Below are positions 1-6,767 of a stretch of 15,298 nt of DNA, one piece after another; position 1 is the first letter of the stretch; every line of letters starts with the position of its first letter. The notes below the pieces were generated by a model. It did not search any database and had not been told where the DNA came from. It saw nothing but the letters and a program-made list of their open reading frames with translations. Source of the DNA: Calditrichota bacterium (GTDB taxonomy: Bacteria > Calditrichota > Calditrichia > Calditrichales > Calditrichaceae); contig JAJRSN010000424.1 in assembly GCA_024278715.1 (NCBI GenBank), forward strand, positions 1-15,298. Direction: 5' to 3'. The position numbers and the translations under genes are program-made.

Positions 1-1651
1 CTTTAACCGCCTTCAGACAATCGGTGATGATACTCAGCGAGCGCACGCCCAACAGGTCCATTTTAACCAGTCCTAATTTTTCAACAGAATACATGTCGTA
101 CTGTGAAATGACGATTTCCTTACCGGCTACTTCCAGCGGCACGTGGTGCGTGATCTGATCCGGCGCGATGATTACCCCGCCGGGATGGATGGACAGATGG
201 CGCGGGAAATCGGAAATGCGCTGCGCAATGCGCATGATCTCTTCGTACATGGTCAGGTTGTAGCGCAGGTCTTTCAGCTCGGGCAATGTGTTAATGACCT
301 CTTCAATGCTGTTGATGGTGCGGTGGGGCAGGTATTTGGTGATTTTGGCGATCTCGTCTTCGGGCAAACCATACGTTTTAGCCACGTCGCGCAGCGCCGA
401 ACGGTTCTGAAAGGTGTTAAAGGTGCAAATCATGGCTGTGCGTTCATGCCCAAAGCGGTCGTACACGTATTTGAGCACACGGTCGCGGTTCTTCCAGCAG
501 ATGTCCAGATCGATGTCCGGCGGATCGCTGCGTTCGGGGTTGAGAAAGCGTTCAAAGTACAGGTTGTGGCGAATGGGGTCCACCTGCGTAATGCTTAGTA
601 CGTATGAAACCAGACTGTCGGCGGCGGAACCGCGTCCCACGCAGGGAATGTGTTCACGCCGACAGTAATCCACAATGTCTTTGACGATCAAAAAGTATTC
701 GGCAAAGCCCAGTTGATGGATGGTTTCTAATTCAAATTCCAGACGTTTGATCACCTGAGCGGTCAATGGTCGGTAACGCTCGCCGGCGCCTTCAAAGCAT
801 TTTTTCCACAACCAGGAAAAGCTGCTCTCGCCTTCGGGAATTTCGATGGAAGGGAAGATGGGCTTGCCCAGCTCGAACTCAAACGTACACAGCCGGGCGA
901 TTTTTTGCGTGTTGGTCAGAGCAGCGGGAAAGGCTTTGAACAATGCCTGCATCTCTTTAGCCGATTTTAAATACTGCTGCGCGGTACCGGCGTCTTTGAC
1001 CTGCTCCAGGGTGGTGTTGGCGTCGATGGCGTGCAGAATGCGCCGCAGGTACCAGTCGCTGCTTTGCACAAAGTGTACGTCGTTGGTGGCTACCAATTCG
1101 GTTTCGGTTTCGGCGGCGATGTCGCGCAGACGCAGGTTTACCAGCAAATCCTGATTGGAAAAGTGCTGCATTTCCAGGTAAAAGTTTGAGCCAAACAGAT
1201 TTTTCATGCGCCGTACTTCCAGCAAAGCCTGATCGATTTGCCGTTTGCTTAGCAGTCGGTAAATTTTGCCCTTGTGCCCGCCGGAGAGGACAATCAAGCC
1301 TTGATTTAATGTTTTAAGGTTTTTGTAGGTTAATTTGAATTTGCCATGTCCGCCGCGCAGCCGACCGATGGAAATGAGCTGACACAAATTGCGGTAGCCG
1401 GCATCGTCTTTAACTAAAAGGATCAGGTTGAAGCCGTCGTCCAGGGTCAGCTCCGCACCGATGATGGGCTTAATGCCATAGTCGCGGGCGACCTGGTAAA
1501 AGTTGACCGCGCCGTACAGAGCGTTGTGGTCGGTTAGAGCCAGGGCTTTAAAACCGGCGCGTCTGGCGGCAATGACCAGCTCTTCGGGCGCGGGCACGCC
1601 GTCCAGCAAACTGTAATAACTGTGCGTGTGCAGGTGTACAAATTCAGCCAT
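1..1651 (-). CDS. dnaE: DNA polymerase III alpha subunit (DnaE family), 5' part, truncated by window edge
   Basis: Replicative or translesion DNA polymerase of family C. The 550 N-terminal residues translate without interruption from ATG at 1651 to the left edge. Seen: a PHP domain with HLHTH at residues 6-10, TDH at 40-42, GAE at 65-67, YLE at 158-160 and DVH at 191-193, so its metal ligands look intact. The palm domain follows, with GRGSAADS (339-346), the acidic cluster PPDIDLDI (377-384; D381 and D383 are the likely catalytic pair) and the third aspartate in VKMDLLG (D532). The PPDIDLDI wording and GSAADS instead of GSAAGS are closer, from memory, to DnaE2/ImuC error-prone polymerases than to the main replicative DnaE, but this is an inference; the C-terminal half that would help is outside. 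The start is preceded by GGAGA (1655-1659) at short spacing. No imuA or imuB is visible here. The segment looks richer in G and C than the genes to its right. Confidence 0.93.
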   Translation of the reverse strand, partial: MAEFVHLHTHSYYSLLDGVPAPEELVIAARRAGFKALALTDHNALYGAVNFYQVARDYGIKPIIGAELTLDDGFNLILLVKDDAGYRNLCQLISIGRLRGGHGKFKLTYKNLKTLNQGLIVLSGGHKGKIYRLLSKRQIDQALLEVRRMKNLFGSNFYLEMQHFSNQDLLVNLRLRDIAAETETELVATNDVHFVQSSDWYLRRILHAIDANTTLEQVKDAGTAQQYLKSAKEMQALFKAFPAALTNTQKIARLCTFEFELGKPIFPSIEIPEGESSFSWLWKKCFEGAGERYRPLTAQVIKRLEFELETIHQLGFAEYFLIVKDIVDYCRREHIPCVGRGSAADSLVSYVLSITQVDPIRHNLYFERFLNPERSDPPDIDLDICWKNRDRVLKYVYDRFGHERTAMICTFNTFQNRSALRDVAKTYGLPEDEIAKITKYLPHRTINSIEEVINTLPELKDLRYNLTMYEEIMRIAQRISDFPRHLSIHPGGVIIAPDQITHHVPLEVAGKEIVISQYDMYSVEKLGLVKMDLLGVRSLSIITDCLKAVK

Positions 1652-1792
1652 GATTCTCCGTTAATAATAAGTAAACGAACGTACACCATAATTTAACAAA
1701 TTGTAGGGGAAAAGCAACCGTAGCAGTAAAGCATTTTGATTAAAATTATTTTTTTTGTAGGCACTTTTCTTATCAGATTAATGCTTAAAAGA

Positions 1793-1810
1793 AAATTTCT
1801 AAAGAAATTT
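1793..1810 (-). terminator. AT-rich hairpin, possible terminator downstream of abiEii
   Basis: A perfect 7-bp stem (AAATTTC/GAAATTT) with a 4-nt loop lies between the abiEii stop and the dnaE start. Read on the minus strand it is followed by a T-rich run (TCTTTT). It could end the abiE transcript before dnaE, but the stem has a single G:C pair, so this is a weak call. The rest of the 249-nt gap shows no ORF and no convincing promoter for dnaE. Confidence 0.28.
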
Positions 1811-1900
1811 AATTTAGAGAATGAATTTTTTAGAGAAGTGTACCGGACTTATTGCAAATTTTTGAACTCTCTTTTCAGTTTAAGGTAAGATTCACGTTGT

Positions 1901-2584
1901 TTAGTACATGGAAAAATTGCCATCAAGCCGGGTATTTAATTTTTCCTCAAGTAGCTTAAAACCATTTTGAACATAATATTCACGCCATTTCGCTTCCAGC
2001 ACCGAGCCTAAAGTAACCTTAAAATCATTGGCTTTAAATTGATGGATTCGATTATTTATTTTTTCGATTTGATCTTTGGTCAGTGACGGTAAAGGAACGC
2101 CTCTGCGCAGTAAAAATTCGATGTCAAACGCATCGCGGATGGCGCCACGGTTAATTAAAGCTTCGATTTTGTTTAACATGGTCTGTTGCAAGGTGTGTGC
2201 TTTAAGCAAAACCTGTTTGCTGGCAAAACGGGAATAGGCAATTTTTTCTTCGTAAAGCCAGTCGTTTACCGAGCGGCGAATCTCGATTTTAAGGCGGCGG
2301 GGAAAACGGGTAGAGCGTAGCTCAAGTAAAATTGTGTAATGTTTAAGTTGTGTGTCAGTTATTTCATACGATTTTATTAGAGTCTGTTGCAACCTATCAA
2401 GCAGCATTGAATCATCCTGTGCTTTTATTTTCCAAAAATCGAGATCAACAGAGTAGCGTGGTAAATCATGGCACAAACGAAGCATGGTGCCGCCGCCAAA
2501 AATGAGCAATTCTAACAGGCGGGAATTTTTCAATTGTTCTAACACTTCCATTTCAAAAATTTCATGTTGTTCAAGTTGGCTCAT
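1901..2584 (-). CDS. abiEii: AbiEii/AbiGii-family nucleotidyltransferase toxin (type IV toxin-antitoxin)
   Basis: Toxin of an AbiE abortive-infection/type IV toxin-antitoxin pair. Family members are DNA-polymerase-beta-fold nucleotidyltransferases that arrest growth by modifying RNA; for relatives such as MenT the target is tRNA. Seen in the 227-residue protein: motif I FGGGTMLRL (29-37), the metal-binding pair in RYSVDLDF (D47, D49), a further acidic residue in LKIEI (E101), and the family's helical signature LNKIEALINRGAIRDAFDI (137-155; K139, D151 and D154). All expected key residues are present, so it is probably active. The start is supported by GGTGA (2591-2595) six bases upstream, inside the end of the antitoxin gene. 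The 14-nt overlap with abiEi indicates translational coupling. A decayed paralogue lies at about 3385-3654. The native target cannot be told from sequence. Confidence 0.9.
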   Translation of the reverse strand: MSQLEQHEIFEMEVLEQLKNSRLLELLIFGGGTMLRLCHDLPRYSVDLDFWKIKAQDDSMLLDRLQQTLIKSYEITDTQLKHYTILLELRSTRFPRRLKIEIRRSVNDWLYEEKIAYSRFASKQVLLKAHTLQQTMLNKIEALINRGAIRDAFDIEFLLRRGVPLPSLTKDQIEKINNRIHQFKANDFKVTLGSVLEAKWREYYVQNGFKLLEEKLNTRLDGNFSMY

Positions 2585-3155
2585 ACGGCATCACCATTTT
2601 TTTTATGGATGAAGGAAATCTTTGTAAAAATAATTTTAACTTATTCCAATCAAATTTACTAAAGTCGATTGCTTCTATATCCAGTGTGTACCGTTTTAAA
2701 GACATTAAATACAGGGCGTCTAAAAATGCCTTTTCCGGTTCGGCAATAAAAAAATCTTGTTTACGGACAAATCCAAAATACAGCTCAGGCTTGATTTTGC
2801 TGAAATTAAACTGAGTGCCTTGAATAGTGATTTGTTTCGTGCGTTTTAAGGCAATGGATTCAATGAATTCTTGTTGCATTTGTGTGGAAATTTCGTAGTA
2901 AGCCAGAGCCGTTAATAGAGAAATGTACGACGGCGATTGCATCAAATTGGTTAACAGAAATTTATTTTCTAAAGAAAAATAGAGCCATTGCTCTGAAAGA
3001 ACATAAATATCCCGTTTAATGCGAATCAATAGACCCGATTTCACATAGCGCGAAGCCAGTACCTTTGTGGAAGAAAGCGGCAGATCTAAAGCTTTTGATA
3101 GCTCTCGCAGGTTGAAATAAATTTTATTGAGTTTTCGCAAACGTAAAATCTTCAT
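2571..3155 (-). CDS. abiEi: AbiEi-family antitoxin / autoregulator
   Basis: Antitoxin of the AbiE pair. In characterised members an N-terminal winged helix-turn-helix represses the operon by binding inverted repeats, and the C-terminal domain counteracts the toxin without stably binding it (type IV). Seen in the 194-residue protein: a helix-turn-helix region at about residues 15-50, the AbiEi core signature SYISLLTALAYYEIS (77-91), and IAEPEKAFLDALYL (137-150), which matches the family pattern 'PEKALLDLLYL'. The start at 3155 has AGGTG (3161-3165) five bases upstream. It is the first gene of the two-gene operon and overlaps abiEii by 14 nt. A perfect palindrome 13 nt upstream is the likely operator. 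A frameshifted second copy lies further upstream (3642-4213). Confidence 0.9.
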   Translation of the reverse strand: MKILRLRKLNKIYFNLRELSKALDLPLSSTKVLASRYVKSGLLIRIKRDIYVLSEQWLYFSLENKFLLTNLMQSPSYISLLTALAYYEISTQMQQEFIESIALKRTKQITIQGTQFNFSKIKPELYFGFVRKQDFFIAEPEKAFLDALYLMSLKRYTLDIEAIDFSKFDWNKLKLFLQRFPSSIKKMVMPYEPT

Positions 3156-3167
3156 AAAAACACCTGA

Positions 3168-3183
3168 TTAACAAATTTGTTAA
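3168..3183. promoter_or_regulatory. 16-bp perfect palindrome, probable AbiEi operator
   Basis: TTAACAAATTTGTTAA is its own reverse complement and lies 13-28 nt upstream of the abiEi start, just downstream of a possible -10 box. AbiEi proteins are known to repress their own promoters through inverted repeats, so this is the natural operator candidate. A near copy sits at the same place in front of the decayed pair (4227-4242). Confidence 0.6.
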
Positions 3184-3186
3184 CTA

Positions 3187-3215
3187 AATGTACTTAGAAA
3201 TTTCAGGCATTGCAA
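3187..3215 (-). promoter_or_regulatory. Possible promoter of abiEi-abiEii
   Basis: On the minus strand TTGCAA (3210-3215) and TACATT (3187-3192) are separated by 17 nt. Each matches the sigma70 consensus at 4 of 6 positions. Transcription would start within the 16-bp palindrome, which would let AbiEi block it. The boxes are weak and phyla of the FCB group can use other promoter rules, so confidence is limited. Confidence 0.35.
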
Positions 3216-3384
3216 ATGGTCAGGCTCTGATTAGATGAATTTTCCGGACAATTGGTGACGCTTCAAATTAAAAAAGCCCGTCGTTGAAAGCGTATCCGAA
3301 ACGTTTTACTAAAAGGGTTTGGGAAATTTATTGATGTTGTTCAGTTTATTGCGGAACCATTATTTGGCATTGTGCACAATTCTT

Positions 3385-3654
3385 CTGAAAGCAGCTTGAA
3401 GCCATTCCGTTTCCAGTACCAACCCTAAGGTGACTTTGAAATCATTGGCTTTACATTGATGGATTCGATTATTTATTTTTTCGATTTGGTTTTTGGTCAA
3501 TGACGGTAAAGTAACGCCTCTGCGCAGCAAAAATTCGATGTCAAACGCATCGCGGATGGCTCCGCCGCCGAAAAGAAGAATTCTAACAGCCGGGAATTTT
3601 CTGGCATTCCAGTACTTCTATTTCGAAAAGTTCATGTTGTTCAGGCGGATTCGT
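3385..3654 (-). pseudogene. Decayed abiEii paralogue (internal deletions, lost start codon)
   Basis: The DNA matches the intact abiEii in order. Positions 3458-3557 are identical to 2041-2140 at 95 of 100 bases by hand alignment. The copy is broken in several ways. The segment matching 2139-2483 of the intact gene (345 bp, including the metal-binding aspartates) is missing, with the junction at ATGGCTCC (3556-3563). A 23-bp deletion lies at 3402-3406. The start codon aligned to 2582-2584 now reads ACG on the coding strand (3652-3654). The 3' end is too diverged to place exactly. It cannot make an active nucleotidyltransferase. Confidence 0.85.
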
Positions 3655-4213
3655 AGATGCTTACCATTCTTTTTACTGCGGTCGGAAAATTTAGATAAAA
3701 AGATATCTATTTTGTTCCAATCAAATTTGTCAAAATCGATGGTCGTCATGTCCAGTGTGTACCGTTTTAGGTCATCAGGTACAGGGCGTCCAAAAATGCC
3801 TTTTCCGGTCCGGCAATGAAAAATCCGTCTTTTTTAACAAAACCAAAATACAAATTGGGTCTAATTCTTGAATAATTAAAAATGCTGCCTTTAATGTTGA
3901 CCATCTTTGTTCTTTATTAAGGAAATAGATTCAATAAACTCCTGTTTAATTTGAGTCGTAATTTGATAATAAGTCAAAGCGATCATTAATGAAATGTACG
4001 ATGTACTTGAATTAAATTTGCAACTCAAAATTTCTTTTCAATGGTAAGATTATCCCAATATTTCCGAAAAATGTACATGCCTTTTTTTATTCGAATCAAG
4101 AAGCAGGCTTTGGCATAAGGGGAGGAAGTCACTTTAGCCGATTCTACCGAGATATTCAAAGCTCGGGAAATATCCTGATTATTTAACTAAGTTTTTAATT
4201 ACAGAGCGTTCAT
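3642..4213 (-). pseudogene. Decayed abiEi paralogue (frameshifted)
   Basis: Aligns along its length with the intact abiEi. Conserved patches include the segment around 3752-3830, and the N-terminal reading NNQDISRALNISVESAKV matches the helix-turn-helix region of the intact protein. The likely original start is the ATG at 4211-4213, but the frame from it hits TAA after four codons. A 1-bp deletion relative to the intact copy lies between 3760 and 3771, and further stops occur. The N-terminal part is much more diverged than the C-terminal part. It is probably not translated into a useful antitoxin. Confidence 0.8.
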
Positions 4214-4226
4214 CAAGTACACCAAA

Positions 4227-4242
4227 TTAACGAAATTGTTAA
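4227..4242. promoter_or_regulatory. Near-palindrome matching the AbiEi operator, in front of the decayed copy
   Basis: TTAACGAAATTGTTAA differs from the intact copy's palindrome at two positions and sits 14 nt from the relic start codon, as in the intact operon. It could still be bound by the intact AbiEi. Confidence 0.5.
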
Positions 4243-4779
4243 TTAAGCATACTTGGCTATCTTCCATGATGCAATTTTTTTACATCGATTTAAAATTTGA
4301 CTATGACTTCCGCTTTGCCGAATTGTGTATTTCTGCGTTAAGCCATATTTCCGGACAGGCAGCCAATGTTTTGACTGTGCTGCTTTTAGCCTTTCCATTA
4401 AGCTTGTTTAGCAATTGTAAAAATTTTCTTCCGTGAACTTGCATTGAATATACAAGTTGTGTAATTATTTAATACAATGTTCCTTGTGATTTAAAATTGG
4501 TTGAATAGTTAAGTGGTTAATCGCGGGAATTACGGAATTATTTACGCGGTTTTAAAGGAGATTTTAACGAAGAAGCGGAAATTATGTAAGATTTGTCGGG
4601 TTATGATTGTGGGCGTTTAAAGGTTTGGGAAATACAAAAAATTCTGTTGAGTTCCGATTCTTAACTTTTGCGCCCTTGCGCCGTTGTTTTCTTTTTCCCT
4701 TGTCTTTAACCATGTTCAACCATTAAGCCGGATTCCGTTTTGTACTTAAGACGATTGTTCTTTAATGAAGGAGCTTGCC
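4243..4779. other. Intergenic region without a recognised gene
   Basis: About 540 bases between the decayed abiE copy and the SLC13 gene. Two short ORFs (plus 4236-4436; minus 4301-4444) have no ribosome binding site and no recognised family. A short direct repeat of TTGCGCC units lies at 4668-4686. No convincing promoter for the SLC13 gene was found. Remnants of mobile DNA were looked for and not seen. Confidence 0.5.
4668..4686. repeat. Short 8-bp tandem repeat (about 2.4 copies)
   Basis: TTGCGCCC followed by TTGCGCCG and TTG. A minor intergenic repeat with no visible function. Confidence 0.45.
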
Positions 4780-6261
4780 ATGTACCACTTAAGGCAAAAA
4801 ATCGGATTCTTCGCCGGACCTTTTTTATTTGTAATCATTTTACTATTGCCGCCGGCAAAAGGAATGTCACCCGCCGCCTTGAAAGTAGGTGCAGTTGCCG
4901 CGTTGATGACCGTCTGGTGGATTACCGAAGCCATTCCCATTCCGGCGACGGCGCTTTTACCCATTGCCTTATTTCCCTCTCTGGGGGTTCTTTCGGCTAA
5001 AGACGCCTCCGCTCCGTACGCCCATCATTTGATCTTTTTATTTTTAGGCGGATTCTTAATTGCCATTGCCATGGAAAAATGGAATTTACACCGCCGCATT
5101 GCTTTGTACACCATCCGCTTTGTCGGATTCAGCAGCTCGCGGATTATACTTGGATTTATGATCGCCACGGGATTTCTTTCCATGTGGATCAGTAATACGG
5201 CAACGACAATGATGATGGTGCCGATCGGACTGGCGGTAATCAAACAAACCACCGAGTTTATCGAGAAAGATGATGAATTAAAAATCAATACAAATCCGCC
5301 GCATTTTAAGTTCGGAACGGCTTTGATGCTTGGCATCGCTTACGCCGCTTCAATCGGAGGCGTGGCTACAATTATCGGAACTCCGCCCAATACGATTTTA
5401 GTGGGATTCATCGAACAAACGTATAACATGCAGATTACTTTTGTGCAATGGATGATCTTCGGCGTGCCGCTGGCAATTATTATGATGGCGATTGCCTGGG
5501 TTTATTTAACGCGATTTGCATCGCCGCCGGAAATCAAAAAGCTTCCCGGCGGAAAGGAGCTTTTGATTTCGGAAATTAAAAAATTAGGCAAAATGCAAAA
5601 GGCTGAACGAATTGTTTTAATCGTATTTGCCGCGGTTGCTTTTCTGTGGATTGCGCGCGGATTTGTCCGTTTTGGTCCTTCCACCATCCACGATGCCACC
5701 ATAGCCATGTCGGGCGCCATTTCGTTGTTTTTAATTCCCGTTAACTGGAAAAAAGGTATTTTTGTGCTGGACTGGAAATCCGCCGTCCGCTTACCCTGGG
5801 ATGTGATTTTTTTGTTTGGCGGAGGATTGGCGCTTGCGCGCGGTTTTAACGAAAGCGGACTCGCCAAATGGATCGGTGAGCGGTTGACTGTGTTGCAGGG
5901 TTTAAATTTAATGCTGATTATTCTTTTAGTGATTATTTTGAGCATGCTTTTAACCGAAGTAACATCCAACACGGCAACGGCGGCAATTATTATTCCGGTG
6001 ATGGGCAGCGTGGCTTTTGCCATGCACGTTCATCCCTTAATTCTGATCATTCCGGCTGGGGTTGCGGCTTCGTACGCCTTTATGCTTCCTGTTGCCACGC
6101 CTCCCAACGCCATTGTTTTTGGCAGCCGCTATCTCACCATTCCGCAGATGGCAAAAATCGGGGTGATTTTAAACATCATCGGCGCGGCGCTGATTACTTT
6201 GCTGGTAAAATTTGTTCTGCCGCTGATCTGGAATTTGAATATGAGCAATGTCTTAAAATAG
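4780..6261 (+). CDS. SLC13/DASS-family sodium:anion symporter
   Basis: Inner-membrane secondary transporter of the divalent anion:Na+ symporter family, which moves C4-dicarboxylates, citrate or, in some branches, sulfate. The 493-residue length fits the family. Both SNT sodium/substrate motifs are present in WISNTATTMMM (SNT at 138-140) and TEVTSNTATAAIIIP (SNT at 396-398), each in its own half of the inverted repeat. The companion motifs IIGTPPNTILVGF (198-210) and VATPPNAIVFGS (438-449) are also present. Most of the sequence is hydrophobic helix, with a charged loop at about 245-280. The ATG at 4780 is chosen because AAGGAG (4768-4773) lies six bases upstream; an in-frame ATG at 4765 has no such site. 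It stands alone on the plus strand, with over 500 bases on each side. The conserved motifs do not settle the substrate; dicarboxylate is the default guess. Confidence 0.9.
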   Translation: MYHLRQKIGFFAGPFLFVIILLLPPAKGMSPAALKVGAVAALMTVWWITEAIPIPATALLPIALFPSLGVLSAKDASAPYAHHLIFLFLGGFLIAIAMEKWNLHRRIALYTIRFVGFSSSRIILGFMIATGFLSMWISNTATTMMMVPIGLAVIKQTTEFIEKDDELKINTNPPHFKFGTALMLGIAYAASIGGVATIIGTPPNTILVGFIEQTYNMQITFVQWMIFGVPLAIIMMAIAWVYLTRFASPPEIKKLPGGKELLISEIKKLGKMQKAERIVLIVFAAVAFLWIARGFVRFGPSTIHDATIAMSGAISLFLIPVNWKKGIFVLDWKSAVRLPWDVIFLFGGGLALARGFNESGLAKWIGERLTVLQGLNLMLIILLVIILSMLLTEVTSNTATAAIIIPVMGSVAFAMHVHPLILIIPAGVAASYAFMLPVATPPNAIVFGSRYLTIPQMAKIGVILNIIGAALITLLVKFVLPLIWNLNMSNVLK

Positions 6262-6395
6262 AAAACATTACACAGTTGACATGATAAGGTCGTGAGGAGT
6301 AACAAAGTGACGTGTAATGAGTAAGATTAAAGTTCTTTCAAGATTAAGTGTTTAGTTTAGAGCGGAAAATGAGTGCAGAAATAAGAGAGCAGAGG

Positions 6396-6441
6396 GCAGT
6401 AAGCAGTAAGCAGTAGGCAGTAAGCAGTAGGTAGTAGGCAG
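6396..6441. repeat. Heptanucleotide tandem repeat GCAGTAR, about 6.5 copies
   Basis: Units GCAGTAA, GCAGTAA, GCAGTAG, GCAGTAA, GCAGTAG, GTAGTAG and a partial GCAG follow each other without gaps. Only the last base and one C vary. Confidence 0.85.
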
Positions 6442-6542
6442 AAATTAGTAAAATGCTTGTTGTAAAGAAGTAAATGCTTTTTTATTTTCCAAAAAATAAC
6501 TTGGCTGAATTATTTAAGATTTTGAGCATGATTAAGATAACT

Positions 6543-6577
6543 CATTACGCATTACGCATTACGCATTACGCATTACG
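6543..6577. repeat. Heptanucleotide tandem repeat CATTACG, 5 exact copies
   Basis: Five perfect, uninterrupted copies of CATTACG. Short heptamer arrays like this are known as variable intergenic repeats in several bacterial groups. The perfect copies suggest recent expansion and possible copy-number variation between strains. Confidence 0.9.
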
Positions 6578-6690
6578 ATGACCGGAGAAGCCGCTTAACG
6601 CTTACAACAAGCGACAAGTAACCGCTTCCGCTTAAACCCATAACTTTTAACGCTCAACAGATAAAAAAACGAGTTTTAACATGGCAAAAT

Positions 6691-6719
6691 TTTACATTTT
6701 TGCGACTATTGTTTATATT
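6691..6719 (+). promoter_or_regulatory. Sigma70-like promoter of the cstA operon
   Basis: TTTACA (6691-6696) and TATATT (6714-6719) each match the consensus at 5 of 6 positions and are spaced by exactly 17 nt. The predicted start near 6726 gives a leader of about 40 nt before the cstA ATG. No clear CRP-like palindrome was seen next to it. Confidence 0.55.
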
Positions 6720-6767
6720 CCAAAATTAATTTACTGTAATAAAAAGGAATAGCTGCGGAGTATTTTC

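Larger units (their letters stand above)
6262..6767. other. Intergenic region with two heptamer repeats and a promoter
   Basis: A 506-base gap between the SLC13 gene and cstA. It contains two separate arrays of 7-bp units (6396-6441 and 6543-6577), a good sigma70-like promoter (6691-6719) and no ORF that I can support. No rho-independent terminator was seen behind the SLC13 gene. Confidence 0.6.

Noticed and set aside
143..1154. Several plus-strand ORFs across the left end (143-598, 414-668, 846-1154)
   Set aside because: They lie antisense to the uninterrupted, motif-complete dnaE frame and show no family features.
1660..1690. Possible LexA/SOS box upstream of dnaE (CGAACGTAC)
   Set aside because: Only one half of the CGAAC...GTTCG pattern is present, so SOS control is not supported.
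4236..4436. Plus-strand 66-residue ORF
   Set aside because: No ribosome binding site, no recognisable family, and it begins within the relic operator of the decayed abiE copy.
4301..4444. Minus-strand 47-residue ORF
   Set aside because: Reads like ordinary protein composition but has no ribosome binding site and no known family; too short to support.
4765..4779. Upstream ATG as the SLC13 start
   Set aside because: It lacks a Shine-Dalgarno site, whereas AAGGAG is placed ideally for the ATG at 4780.
6396..6577. CRISPR-like array
   Set aside because: Units are 7 bp and contiguous, with no spacers.
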